Assembly: GCA_041940305.1 (NCBI GenBank)
Contig: JBGTSJ010000005.1
Location: 1 to 64,000, forward strand
Source: JBGTSJ01 sp041940305
GTDB taxonomy: Bacteria; Planctomycetota; Planctomycetia; Planctomycetales; Planctomycetaceae
Reading direction: 5' to 3'
Length of the DNA stretch: 64,000 nucleotides
In this document: positions 37,301 to 43,591 of the stretch, piece after piece
Layout: every line of letters begins with the position of its first letter
How positions within the stretch are numbered: position 1 is the first letter of the stretch
The notes under the pieces: generated by a model
The model's input: only the letters and a program-made list of their open reading frames with translations
Told to the model about the DNA's origin: nothing
Databases searched by the model: none
Translations under genes and position numbers: made by a program

Positions 37301-37962
37301 GGTGTGACGCCGGTGTTCGCCTGCGGCTCGGCGCTCAACGAGTCGAAGCGGATATTGAAGTAGAACTCCTCGCGCATCGTGAACGGGCCGATACCGCTGA
37401 GGAGGGGGTGCTGTTCGCCAGCGGGCTGCACTTCGGTTTCGTGCGTTTCGATCGCCGAGTACCACTTCCGTTCGCCGTTCTCCTCCCAGTCGAAGTAACC
37501 TCCGGTCCATTCGAATGATTGCTGGGCAAACCGGTCCGGTCCGAACGTGGAGAAGTGGAACGTCACGAAGCCGCAGCCGCGGTCGATCTGCCGCTGGATG
37601 GCGGCGACGTGTTCTTCGCTGGCGAAGTGCGGCGCCTCCGCGTACAGCTCGCCGTCGCGGCCGTCGGAGACGACCATGATGGTGTCGGCGTCGTCGAGGG
37701 TGGTCTCGTCCTCGGGCCAGCCGTCGAGGTGATACTCGACGCGCACCTGGCCGGCGACGTTCGAGTTCTCCAGCATCACCTTGAGGAGCTTGACGGACCA
37801 CGGGTAGTCGTGGATGCCGTTGCCGACCGGACCGTGGCTCTTGGGTCCGGCGATGAGCACGATCTTGCGCGGGCGGGCGTCCTCGGCGAACGCGTTGGTT
37901 CCCAGCAGCACGGCGATCAGGAGAGCGGGCAGGATTCGGGTCCGTTCGCGACGGCTCGGCAT
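31309..37962 (-). CDS. giant ThuA-ThuA-LamG-propeller-multiheme protein
   Basis: A 2217-residue exported protein, the largest gene here. After a signal peptide it has a ThuA domain (about 32-285, IVLIAGPKSHGPVGNGIHDYP), a second ThuA domain (about 310-545, RVLLFAGNEAHKWHNWEKT), a LamG domain (about 600-760), an intermediate beta region, then a six-bladed propeller of the planctomycete membrane-bound dehydrogenase type (about 1100-1450), a PA14-like segment (near 1600), and a cytochrome region with five CXXCH motifs: CARCH (~1713), CIACH (~1828), CVQCH (~1927), CTACH (~2007), CRQCH (~2121). ThuA folds resemble glutamine amidotransferases and are linked to trehalose/sugar use. It suggests periplasmic sugar oxidation with electron transfer; the reaction is unproven. 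Codon use looks uniform, so it is one gene. Confidence 0.9.
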   Translation of the reverse strand: MPSRRERTRILPALLIAVLLGTNAFAEDARPRKIVLIAGPKSHGPVGNGIHDYPWSVKLLKVMLENSNVAGQVRVEYHLDGWPEDETTLDDADTIMVVSDGRDGELYAEAPHFASEEHVAAIQRQIDRGCGFVTFHFSTFGPDRFAQQSFEWTGGYFDWEENGERKWYSAIETHETEVQPAGEQHPLLSGIGPFTMREEFYFNIRFDSLSAEPQANTGVTPILTVPLLPGREPDGDVVAWAKQRPDGGRGFGTTCGHFYANWEVPEFRKLLLNALVWTAGLDVPDGGVQAPYFTHQQITAALAGVNASDSADPIRVLLFAGNEAHKWHNWEKTTPAIQRQLEFDSRITVDVSHDIEDLAAKDLADYDVIVQNSYANWQDPRPLSEAARTAFVNFLQNGGGLVLVHFANGAWHYSLPNAGDSDWPEYRNIVRRVWNHEGDEDARSGHDAFGEFAIELTGIEHPITRELHSFTVTDELYFRQHGDQPIEPLIAARSKLTGQDEPLAWTYTYGKGRVFQTLLGHSEQTYATFEPCEMLRRSVAWCADRPVLEFDRQTAPPETIEPAPAAPATTGNANPLSDGPPLVEGRFGQAWNAHQGGLFIPPHVAHRTPEVTVDAWVNLSSLDGFQIIAAREPKSSPTHWEMYSYAGSGEFSVYMPGRGGEFKSGVNICDGEWHHVAMALQPQRLRMFVDGRLVLDRPLTDENAAPPDGVLAIGRLVEGGLGCAGLIDELRVTRGVRTFQDAPAEAPVVEENTAGLWRFDQFADGAVPDESANKLPATVEPPRPAKRGAAARRADDAAANKPNHWGREIVGFDWFESDSVDGRWQETDIGRWQACLVGLPEGAVRKGLSIRVGEEQEATVSYDTEHGRLRGIWTGGFLQFDPARYGLIGTPRPQGDLQFSQAEGPGWGNDAAVQYRGMYAHNDRVVLEYAVDGVPVRESPWVTRYGERLAITRTFEIGPRKSPLMLVATDLADRSEIELQPSPARIVLGASERRMAITARGADSVRAVPTATGAGFEIPAGTDPLRFRLDYTFGDQAIDPDNQPAAIGSLAGWTEPGERRWTEEIVTRGVRGEGDGAYVVDTITLPFDNPYGALFFVGGHDFFSDGRAALCTAHGDVWTVAGVDDDLDELHWRRFATGLFQPLGLKIVDDVAYVLGRDQITKLHDRNGDGEADHYGCFSNQHFTSAGGHDYVTCLEQDSLGGFWFVHGTQGVVRISADGKQLEQVATGLRNPNGMGLGPGDVVTAAPQEGEWTPASYIAVVEPGSHFGYKGPKITPERPLGYDQPLCWIPRREDNSSGGQVWAPAEGWGPLSGLMLHLSYGQCRILPVLEEQVGDTRQAGLYTLPLDFDSGIMRGRVSPHDGQLYVSGLRGWTTRAVTDGCLQRVRYTGREAAYPVAVQTMSNGIALTFSQRLDAGTAQDPGNWFAEQWNYRYSEAYGSPDLRPSRPGQEGRDPVEVLSATVLDDGRTVFIETKPLTPVDQFSLRYRVNSADGERLRQTYTHTLHVVPETAMDESRLVRQTPAGVLPDEVESTLQPGLLWRYRQTIDGQERSDARVGRMAALYVPAGSAPTSLLRAGPFRATAAGFVITDLSNDYLFAFQGAGAVKLSINRRVMFEGDLTAGAPQAHVSVPLHKGYNEVAIEYGSPDDGDAQLRVLWREEETLQARRLPGVEEIASPQLMDTIDPRGLVHQPDDQQRAGELQRDGASLIAAHGCARCHSIGDQPALSAGEDSIDLRRLDGRLRPEWVAAWLLSPGAMRNDIRMPALLAGYDEPTQRQHAADLTAWLFSVGNSPDAADSKATADVESATRSRFDSGDAERGRMLFEDLACIACHHFGSPEVVDEYDRVSLMFVGVKFTEGGLRRYLAEPHARHPLSRMPDFRLSDGETEDLAAYVGSSSLERADTTFPRNELPQGDAQNGRALFGSLGCVQCHISGAGPDDEVAPPLAAPRLTAVTDSGCLAETASTMSPRFDLNGDQRHAIRSFLAVDRPLVASLADDAHRLIGELRCTACHDRDTLQSPRRLIIVEEGADGLVPEHLPTLTWAGEKLRADWMQRLFRGEIDHSQRTWLPARMPSFPVHAELLANGLAAQHGVSPMPPPDQPVHRELAELGRELMLPAHLDCRQCHGVGSEQPRGDANTQIALGINFADVRERMRHDFYHRFVLDPPRFDVNIRMPRLAAEDGTTRVQSILGGDATAQFEAIWQFIQSQPPRTADQP

Positions 37963-38137
37963 CGTTGACGTTGTGCTCCGATGGTTGAGACGAGGTGCGT
38001 GAGTGCAATCACGGAGTTGATGGCGAGGTCTGGATCCTCACCCCCGGCCCCTCTTTCGCGATCATACTGTCACGCCATCACCGCGGCACGCGCGGGAGAG
38101 GGGGGACCGATGGAGGCGGCTCATTCCAGTTCGACGT

Positions 38138-39010
38138 CTACAGCTCAACGGCGTCGAACGTGTTGCCGGCGTTCATGTCGCCGGTTTCGAAGCCGCGGCG
38201 AAACCAGCGGACGCGCTGCTCGCTCGTGCCGTGTGTGAAGGACTCCGGCACCACGTAGCCGCGTGCTTCCATCTGGAGGCGGTCATCCCCGATGGCGCTG
38301 GCGGCGTTCAGGGCCTCTTCGATGTCTCCGGGCTCCAGAATGTTCTTCGTCCGCTGCGCATGATGCGCCCAGACGCCGGCGAAGAAATCGGCCTGCAGTT
38401 CCAGCCGCACGGAGAGATCGTTGTACTCCGCTTCGCTCACGCGCCCATGCATACCCTGCACCTGTGCGGAGATGCCGAGCAGGTTCTGCACGTGGTGCCC
38501 GACCTCGTGCGCGAGCACGTACGCCTGCGCGAAGTCGCCCGGTGCGTCGAGTTGCCGCGCCAGCTGTTCGTAGAACGCCAGGTCGATATACACCTGCTGA
38601 TCGGCCGGGCAGTAAAACGGCCCCGACGCCGAGCTTGCGAACCCGCAGGCGGACTGCACGCGCTCGACGAACACGATAAGCCGCGGCTCCGCGTAATCCT
38701 GCCCCATCTGGGCGAACAGCTCGTTCCAGACGTCTTCGGTATCGGCGAGGACGACTTCGGCGAAATCGGCGAGTTCGCGCTGCGCGGGGCTGAGGTCGCG
38801 TTCGGGATCAAAGTTCTCGGCCGGAGCACCCGGCCCACCCGGCATGTTGCCCGGCGCGTTGACGACGGGGCCGACGTCGATCCCGAAGTAGGCCGCCACC
38901 AGCAGCAGGAGGAGCGTGCCGATGCCGCCGCCGATCTTCAGCATCCCGCCGCCGCCGGCCGGACCGCGATATTCCACGTTCGAACTCTGACGCCGACCTC
39001 GCCATCGCAT
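38138..39010 (-). CDS. neutral zinc metallopeptidase (YpfJ/KPN_02809 family)
   Basis: A 290-residue protein with one N-terminal membrane helix (about 25-46) and an extracytoplasmic peptidase domain. The zinc motif is HEVGHH (168-173), with the third ligand Glu in VRLELQADFFAGVWAHHA. The family also shows FVERVQSACGFASSASGPFYCPADQQVYIDL and the final RVRWFRRGFETGD. The domain is a predicted neutral zinc metallopeptidase; substrates are unknown. AGGGGGA precedes the ATG at good spacing. It diverges from the small gene at 39169. Confidence 0.92.
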   Translation of the reverse strand: MRWRGRRQSSNVEYRGPAGGGGMLKIGGGIGTLLLLLVAAYFGIDVGPVVNAPGNMPGGPGAPAENFDPERDLSPAQRELADFAEVVLADTEDVWNELFAQMGQDYAEPRLIVFVERVQSACGFASSASGPFYCPADQQVYIDLAFYEQLARQLDAPGDFAQAYVLAHEVGHHVQNLLGISAQVQGMHGRVSEAEYNDLSVRLELQADFFAGVWAHHAQRTKNILEPGDIEEALNAASAIGDDRLQMEARGYVVPESFTHGTSEQRVRWFRRGFETGDMNAGNTFDAVEL

Positions 39011-39168
39011 GGAGTGTCCCCCTGTAGGATCGCCGTCGCATCCGGAACTCTCCGCGAGTATAAGTGCCCCTGCGCGAGTTGTAGAGATGCCTCATCCGAA
39101 GAATTGCGATTGCAATACGCGCAGCGGGAGGCTTCGAGTAGAATTCGTTGGAAGAAGGTTGGCGGCGA

Positions 39169-39363
39169 ATGAGCAGCCACTACAACGACGACGGAACTCC
39201 CCGCAACGAAAGCTGCAGTCAGGAACCGGCCGCGACGGTGAAGCCGGCCGATCCCCGCGGCACAGATGACTTTACGGCGGAACTCGTATCGCATTTCCAT
39301 CGGGCCAAGCGAACTGCACTGACATCGTCGCCCGGCAAGCCGCGACCGGTGAAAGGCCGCTGA
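39169..39363 (+). CDS. small hydrophilic protein, possible antitoxin remnant
   Basis: A 64-residue acidic-then-basic protein (MSSHYNDDGTPRNESCSQEP...DDFTAELVSHFHRAKR...). It has no signal peptide and no recognised domain. AAGG lies 13 bases before the ATG. It ends 20 bases before a truncated zeta-toxin-like frame, the position an antitoxin partner would take. The antitoxin role is inferred from position only. Confidence 0.45.
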   Translation: MSSHYNDDGTPRNESCSQEPAATVKPADPRGTDDFTAELVSHFHRAKRTALTSSPGKPRPVKGR

Positions 39364-39383
39364 GGCGTTGTTACAGTTCTCGG

Positions 39384-39578
39384 ATGCCTGCCGAGTTGTG
39401 GATCATCGCGGGGCCGAACGGCGCTGGGAAAGCGACGCTCACGCAGGCCGCTCAACGTCAGGCGCGCTCGCCCGATGTCACGCTGCTGCCTACTGATGAC
39501 GGGTCATCGGTCTTTATGTACGAGCCTCAGGTCATCCCCGCGGCGACCGCCGCGATCCAGGGACTGGTCACGGGGTGA
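39384..39578 (+). pseudogene. zeta-toxin (UNAG kinase)-like gene, internally deleted
   Basis: The 64-residue frame begins MPAELWIIAGPNGAGKATLTQ, the P-loop start of the zeta-toxin family, but intact members run to about 190-270 residues. After about 38 residues it jumps to a sequence resembling the usual C-terminal tail (FMYEPQVIPAATAAIQGL). The substrate-binding and lid regions are gone. The P-loop itself reads GKAT where GK(S/T) is required for Mg-ATP binding. It is therefore a dead remnant of a toxin gene. Confidence 0.6.
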
Positions 39579-39634
39579 CTGCGCTGTTGTTCAATGTGCA
39601 CCGGTAATCTCTCAGACAAGGACGCTCAATCACG

Positions 39635-41230
39635 ATGCTTCGCGCCGAGCCGTTTCAGAACGAGCCGCAGACCGATTTTTCACGCAAGGCGAACCGGGAG
39701 GCGTTTCAGCAGGCGCTGGATGACGTCTCCTCGCAGTTGGGGCGGGAGTTCCCGCTGATCATCGACGGCAAGGCCACCGATACGCGGAAGAAGATCACGT
39801 CGATCAACCCGTCGCACAAGAAGCAGACGGTGGGTGTGATCGCGTCGGCGGCGCCGGAGCATGTCGAGAAGGCGATCGCCACGGCACGAAACGCCTACGA
39901 CGGCTGGCGGAAGACCGACGCCTCCGTGCGCGCCGAGTACCTGGAGGTGATGGCGGCCGAGATGCGGAACCGGCGGTTCGAGATCGCCGCGTGGGAAGTG
40001 TACGAATGCGGCAAGCCGTGGGCCGAGGCGGATGCCGACGTGGCCGAGGCGATCGACTTCTGCATGTATTACGCGCAGCAGATGCGCGACCTCGCAGTGC
40101 CGGTGCAATGCGATTATCCGGGGGAGGAGAACAGCTACTTCTACCGGCCGCGGGGGGTGTGCGTGGTGATCGCTCCGTGGAATTTTCCGCTGGCGATCCT
40201 CACCGGCATGACGGCGGCTGCGCTGGTCGCGGGCAATACGGTGATCATGAAGCCGGCGGAGCAGTCGTCGGCGGTGGCGGGCCAGTTGATGGAGATTGCG
40301 AGGGACGCCGGGTTGCCGCGCGGCGTACTCAGCTACCTGCCGGGCATCGGCGAAGAGATTGGTCCGGCACTCGTCGAGAGCCCCGATGTCAATGTGATTG
40401 CGTTCACAGGCTCGCGTTCGGTCGGACTGGCCATCAACAAGCAGGCGGCCGATACCGATCCGCGGCAGCACGGAGTGAAGCGAGTGATCGCGGAGATGGG
40501 GGGGAAGAACGCGATCATTGTCGACGAAGACGCCGACCTCGACGAGGCGGTGCAGGCGGTGGTGCACAGCGCGTTCGATTATGCGGGGCAGAAGTGCTCG
40601 GCCTGCTCGCGGGCGATCGTGCTCGCGCCGGCGTATTCGGCCTTTCTGGAGCGGCTCAAGCGGGCGGTTGAGAGCCTGAAGCTGGGGCCCGCGGAAGATC
40701 CCGGCACGACCGTGGGTCCGGTCATCGACGTCGAAGCCCAGGAGCGGATCCAGGATTACATTGCGATCGGCCAGGCGGAGGCGACGATGGTCACCGGCGG
40801 CGACGCCGGCGCGCTGGCGAAGGAGGGCTTCTTCATCCGGCCGCACGTCTTTGCGGACGTGGCGCCGGATTCACGGCTGGCCCAGCACGAGATCTTCGGG
40901 CCGGTGCTGGCCGTATTGAAAGTGGACGACCTCGATACGGCGCTGCAGATCGCCAACAACACGGAGTATGCCCTGACCGGCGGGTTCTTCAGCCGCAGCC
41001 CGCGCAACCTGCAGCGGGTCCGCGAGGAATTTGAAGTGGGGAACCTGTATCTCAACCGCGGGATCACCGGCGCGCTGGTGCAGCGGCACCCGTTCGGCGG
41101 GTACAAGTACTCGGGGATCGGCTCGAAAGCCGGAGGCCGCGACTACCTGCTGCAGTTTCTGATTCCGCTCGCCGTATCAGAGAACACGCTCCGCCGCGGT
41201 TTCGCACCGCCGCCCGATGAGCGGACTTGA
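39635..41230 (+). CDS. L-glutamate gamma-semialdehyde (P5C) dehydrogenase
   Basis: A 531-residue aldehyde dehydrogenase of the RocA/PruA type. Landmarks are PWNFPLAILTGMTAAALVAGNTVIMKPAEQ (NAD site), FTGSRSVGLAINKQA, the catalytic Glu E287 in EMGGKNAIIVDEDAD, the catalytic Cys C321 in YAGQKCSACSR, and NLYLNRGITGALVQRHPFGGYKYSGIGSKAGG, the long motif of P5C dehydrogenases. It oxidises glutamate semialdehyde from proline catabolism to glutamate using NAD. It is monofunctional; no proline dehydrogenase lies in the window. AAGGA is upstream of the ATG. Confidence 0.95.
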   Translation: MLRAEPFQNEPQTDFSRKANREAFQQALDDVSSQLGREFPLIIDGKATDTRKKITSINPSHKKQTVGVIASAAPEHVEKAIATARNAYDGWRKTDASVRAEYLEVMAAEMRNRRFEIAAWEVYECGKPWAEADADVAEAIDFCMYYAQQMRDLAVPVQCDYPGEENSYFYRPRGVCVVIAPWNFPLAILTGMTAAALVAGNTVIMKPAEQSSAVAGQLMEIARDAGLPRGVLSYLPGIGEEIGPALVESPDVNVIAFTGSRSVGLAINKQAADTDPRQHGVKRVIAEMGGKNAIIVDEDADLDEAVQAVVHSAFDYAGQKCSACSRAIVLAPAYSAFLERLKRAVESLKLGPAEDPGTTVGPVIDVEAQERIQDYIAIGQAEATMVTGGDAGALAKEGFFIRPHVFADVAPDSRLAQHEIFGPVLAVLKVDDLDTALQIANNTEYALTGGFFSRSPRNLQRVREEFEVGNLYLNRGITGALVQRHPFGGYKYSGIGSKAGGRDYLLQFLIPLAVSENTLRRGFAPPPDERT

Positions 41231-41233
41231 GGC

Positions 41234-41414
41234 GTTGGAGTCCCGCCTTCAGGCTGCCGATCGAGAGAAGGCCGGCAGACTGGCAGAGCCGCGCCACAGC
41301 CGCGCTGGATAGAACCGCGGAGGACGCGGAGAATCGACTCCGCGACCTCAGCGTTCTCTGCGGTTACTTTGATGGGGAGGGCGTCGGGAAGCAGGCTAAA
41401 GCCTGTACTCCAAC
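41234..41414. repeat. 181-base element with 23-base terminal inverted repeats (MITE-like)
   Basis: The left end (41234-41256, gttggagtcccgccttcagg...) and the right end (41392-41414) are reverse complements with a handful of mismatches. Nested inside, agaaccgcggaggacgcgga (from 41311) pairs with the ttctctgcggtt run near 41354-41365. The element exactly fills the gap between two convergent genes. No target-site duplication is obvious and no transposase is encoded. Confidence 0.6.
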
Positions 41415-41418
41415 TGGG

Positions 41419-41667
41419 TCACGCTGGATCGGGCATCAGCTCCAGCGAATCGACGCGGTGCAGGCGTTCTTCCAGATCGACCCGGTGACGCTGGTCGGGG
41501 CCGACGACGCGGAACAGCGTCATGGACTTGTCTGAGAACGAGGGGGTGAGCATCGTGCACTTCAGCCCTTCACCCTGCAGTTGGTCGCGCAGCGATACTG
41601 CGGCGTCATGGGATGACATCCGGACCTTCCAGGCGTTGCCGAGCGGTGTGATCCAGATCTGTGCCAT
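41419..41667 (-). CDS. small conserved-looking protein
   Basis: An 82-residue soluble protein, start at 41667 (MAQIWITPLGNAWKV) with GAGG upstream; a second possible ATG at 41709 adds 14 residues. The product alternates strand and helix (WKVRMSSHDAAVSLRDQLQGEGLK, MTLFRVVGPDQRHRVDLEERLHRVD) as in a small alpha/beta fold. No family was recognised. It lies between the MITE-like element and the RtcB gene, which is on the same strand. Confidence 0.6.
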   Translation of the reverse strand: MAQIWITPLGNAWKVRMSSHDAAVSLRDQLQGEGLKCTMLTPSFSDKSMTLFRVVGPDQRHRVDLEERLHRVDSLELMPDPA

Positions 41668-41815
41668 GACAGCGCCTCGCAGGTGTCCGCGGAGTTCCGA
41701 CGGACTCATTGTAGCGCGGCGTCGCTGGGATTGCGCGTCCGGTCATTTCTGAAGCATCCACCGGGTGAACTCCCCACTGCGGCTTCCCGGCGTCGCCGGC
41801 TGGCTCCTGCCGAAC

Positions 41816-43279
41816 TCAGCCCTTGATCACGCCGATCGGCCGCATCCGGGCGACCTTCTTCGACAGCCCGGCGCAGTGCACCGTCTCCACCACGAGGTCC
41901 ACGTTCTTGTAGGCGTCCGGCTGCTCTTCGGCGAGTCCCTTCCAGCTGCGGGCGCGGGCCACAACCCCCTTCGCGGCGAGTTCCTTTTCGATCCGCCGCC
42001 CCTTGGCGTGCTTGATCGCGGCCGTGCGGCTCATCATGCGGCCGGCCCCGTGGCAGGTGGTACCGAACGTCTGCTCCATCGAGCCGGGCTGGCCTGCGAG
42101 GATCCAGCTGGCGCGTCCCATGTCGCCGGGGATGAGGACCGGTTGGCCGATCTCCTTGTACTGCTCCGGCGTCTCGGGGTGATGCGGCGGAAACGCACGC
42201 GTGGCCCCCTTGCGGTGCACCCAGACCGACTTGTCCTGATCGCCGACGCGATGCTGTTCGAACTTGGCGATGTTATGGGCGACGTCGTAGACGAGGTCCA
42301 TGCCCATTTGTTCCCAGGGCGTGGCGAAGACGCTCGCAAACACATCCCGCGCCTGCGCCATCAGCAGCTGGCGGTTGCACCACGCGTAGTTGGCGGCGGC
42401 CCGCATGGCGCCGAGGTACTTGTGTCCCTCCGGGCTGTTGACCGGCGCGCAGGCCAGCTGGCGGTCGGGGAGGTGGATGCCGTATTTCTCGGGAACGCCG
42501 CGCAGGGCCCGCAGGGCGTCGTCGCAGACCTGGTAGCCGAGTCCACGGGATCCCGAGTGGATCATGACGCAGACCTGCCCCTCCGAGAGCCGCATCGCCT
42601 CGGCCGCGGCTGCGTCGAAGATCTGATCAACGGCCTGGACTTCCAGGAAATGATTGCCGGAGCCGAGCGTGCCGCACTGATCGGCGCCCCGCTCGAGCGC
42701 GTAGTCGCTGACGAGGTCCGGCCGTGCGCCGTCGAGACAGCCGTGGGCCTCGGTGAACTCGATGTCGCGATCGGTGGCGAGTCCCCGCTGCTTGAGCCAG
42801 CGCGGCCCCTCCGCCATCAGCTGCCGCAGTTCCCCCACGCTGAACTTGAACCGTCCCCCACGGCCGACGCCGGTGGGAACTTTGTTGAACAGCGCATCGA
42901 CCAGCTGCTGCAGATGCGGCTGGACGTCGTCGAAATGGAGATCGGTGCGGACGAGGCGGACGCCGCAGTTGATGTCGTACCCGACGCCCCCTGGCGAGAT
43001 GACGCCCCCTTCATCCGGATCGGTGGCGCAGACTCCGCCAATGGTGAAGCCGTACCCCCAGTGGATGTCGGGCATCGCCAGGCTGGCGAGCTGGATGCCG
43101 GGGAGGAAGGCGACGTTGGCGACCTGCTCGGGGGCCTGGTCGCGGCGCAGGTGTTCCATCAGCTCGGGGCCGGCGTAGATCAGCCCGTCCACGCGCATGC
43201 CCTGCTTGTACGACCTCGGAATGCGCCAACAGTAATCGGTGACGCGCTCCAGCGGTCCGGCGTAGGCTTCCTTGGGCAT
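41816..43279 (-). CDS. rtcB: RtcB-type RNA ligase
   Basis: A 487-residue RtcB, the GTP-dependent 3'-phosphate/5'-OH RNA ligase used in tRNA repair and splicing. Metal and guanylate-site motifs include DIHWGYGFTIGGV, GGVGYDINCGVRLVRTDL, GSGNHFLEVQ, MIHSGSRGLGYQV, the GTTCHGAGRMMSR segment holding the His that is guanylylated, and C-terminal VDLVVETVHCAGLSKKVARMRPIGVIKG. Length is normal. Start is ATG at 43279, with AGGAG eight bases upstream. It stands alone without RtcA or an archease gene. Confidence 0.96.
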   Translation of the reverse strand: MPKEAYAGPLERVTDYCWRIPRSYKQGMRVDGLIYAGPELMEHLRRDQAPEQVANVAFLPGIQLASLAMPDIHWGYGFTIGGVCATDPDEGGVISPGGVGYDINCGVRLVRTDLHFDDVQPHLQQLVDALFNKVPTGVGRGGRFKFSVGELRQLMAEGPRWLKQRGLATDRDIEFTEAHGCLDGARPDLVSDYALERGADQCGTLGSGNHFLEVQAVDQIFDAAAAEAMRLSEGQVCVMIHSGSRGLGYQVCDDALRALRGVPEKYGIHLPDRQLACAPVNSPEGHKYLGAMRAAANYAWCNRQLLMAQARDVFASVFATPWEQMGMDLVYDVAHNIAKFEQHRVGDQDKSVWVHRKGATRAFPPHHPETPEQYKEIGQPVLIPGDMGRASWILAGQPGSMEQTFGTTCHGAGRMMSRTAAIKHAKGRRIEKELAAKGVVARARSWKGLAEEQPDAYKNVDLVVETVHCAGLSKKVARMRPIGVIKG

Positions 43280-43591
43280 CACTCGCTCCTGTCGTCAGTC
43301 GTTCGCCCCCCCTGGATCGGCGGACACGGGGGGACACGGCCCGGCTCCGCGTGGTTCGCCTGCGATGGCGGGCCGCTTCAGCAGGCTACCACTGTCTGCA
43401 GACAGGGGAAGCGAGGAACCCCGGAGGAACCGTTGCAACCGTCAGAATCGCGGCGATGCCCCGCCCGACGTTGCCGCGCGACATCATCCTCACTGACCGG
43501 CCGACCGCCACGTCATACGCTCTTTGAGAGAAGTGGCGACTTTGAGCGGTCCGCACGAGTCCACTCTTGCGGCGGGCGTTGATCGAAATCT
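43280..43591. other. 312-base divergent intergenic region
   Basis: Between rtcB (minus) and the membrane protein gene (plus). It contains the 14-base perfect palindrome ctgtctgcagacag at 43392-43405, a possible operator for one or both genes. No gene was recognised. Confidence 0.4.

Noticed and set aside
38038..38107. GC-rich inverted-looking arms (ccccggcccctc / gggagagggggg) before the giant gene
   Set aside because: Several mismatches in the arms; not clearly a structured element and close to low-complexity background.
43392..43405. ctgtctgcagacag palindrome as a LexA-type box
   Set aside because: Spacing (N6) does not match the known CTGT-N8-ACAG form, and no SOS gene is adjacent; left as a generic possible operator.
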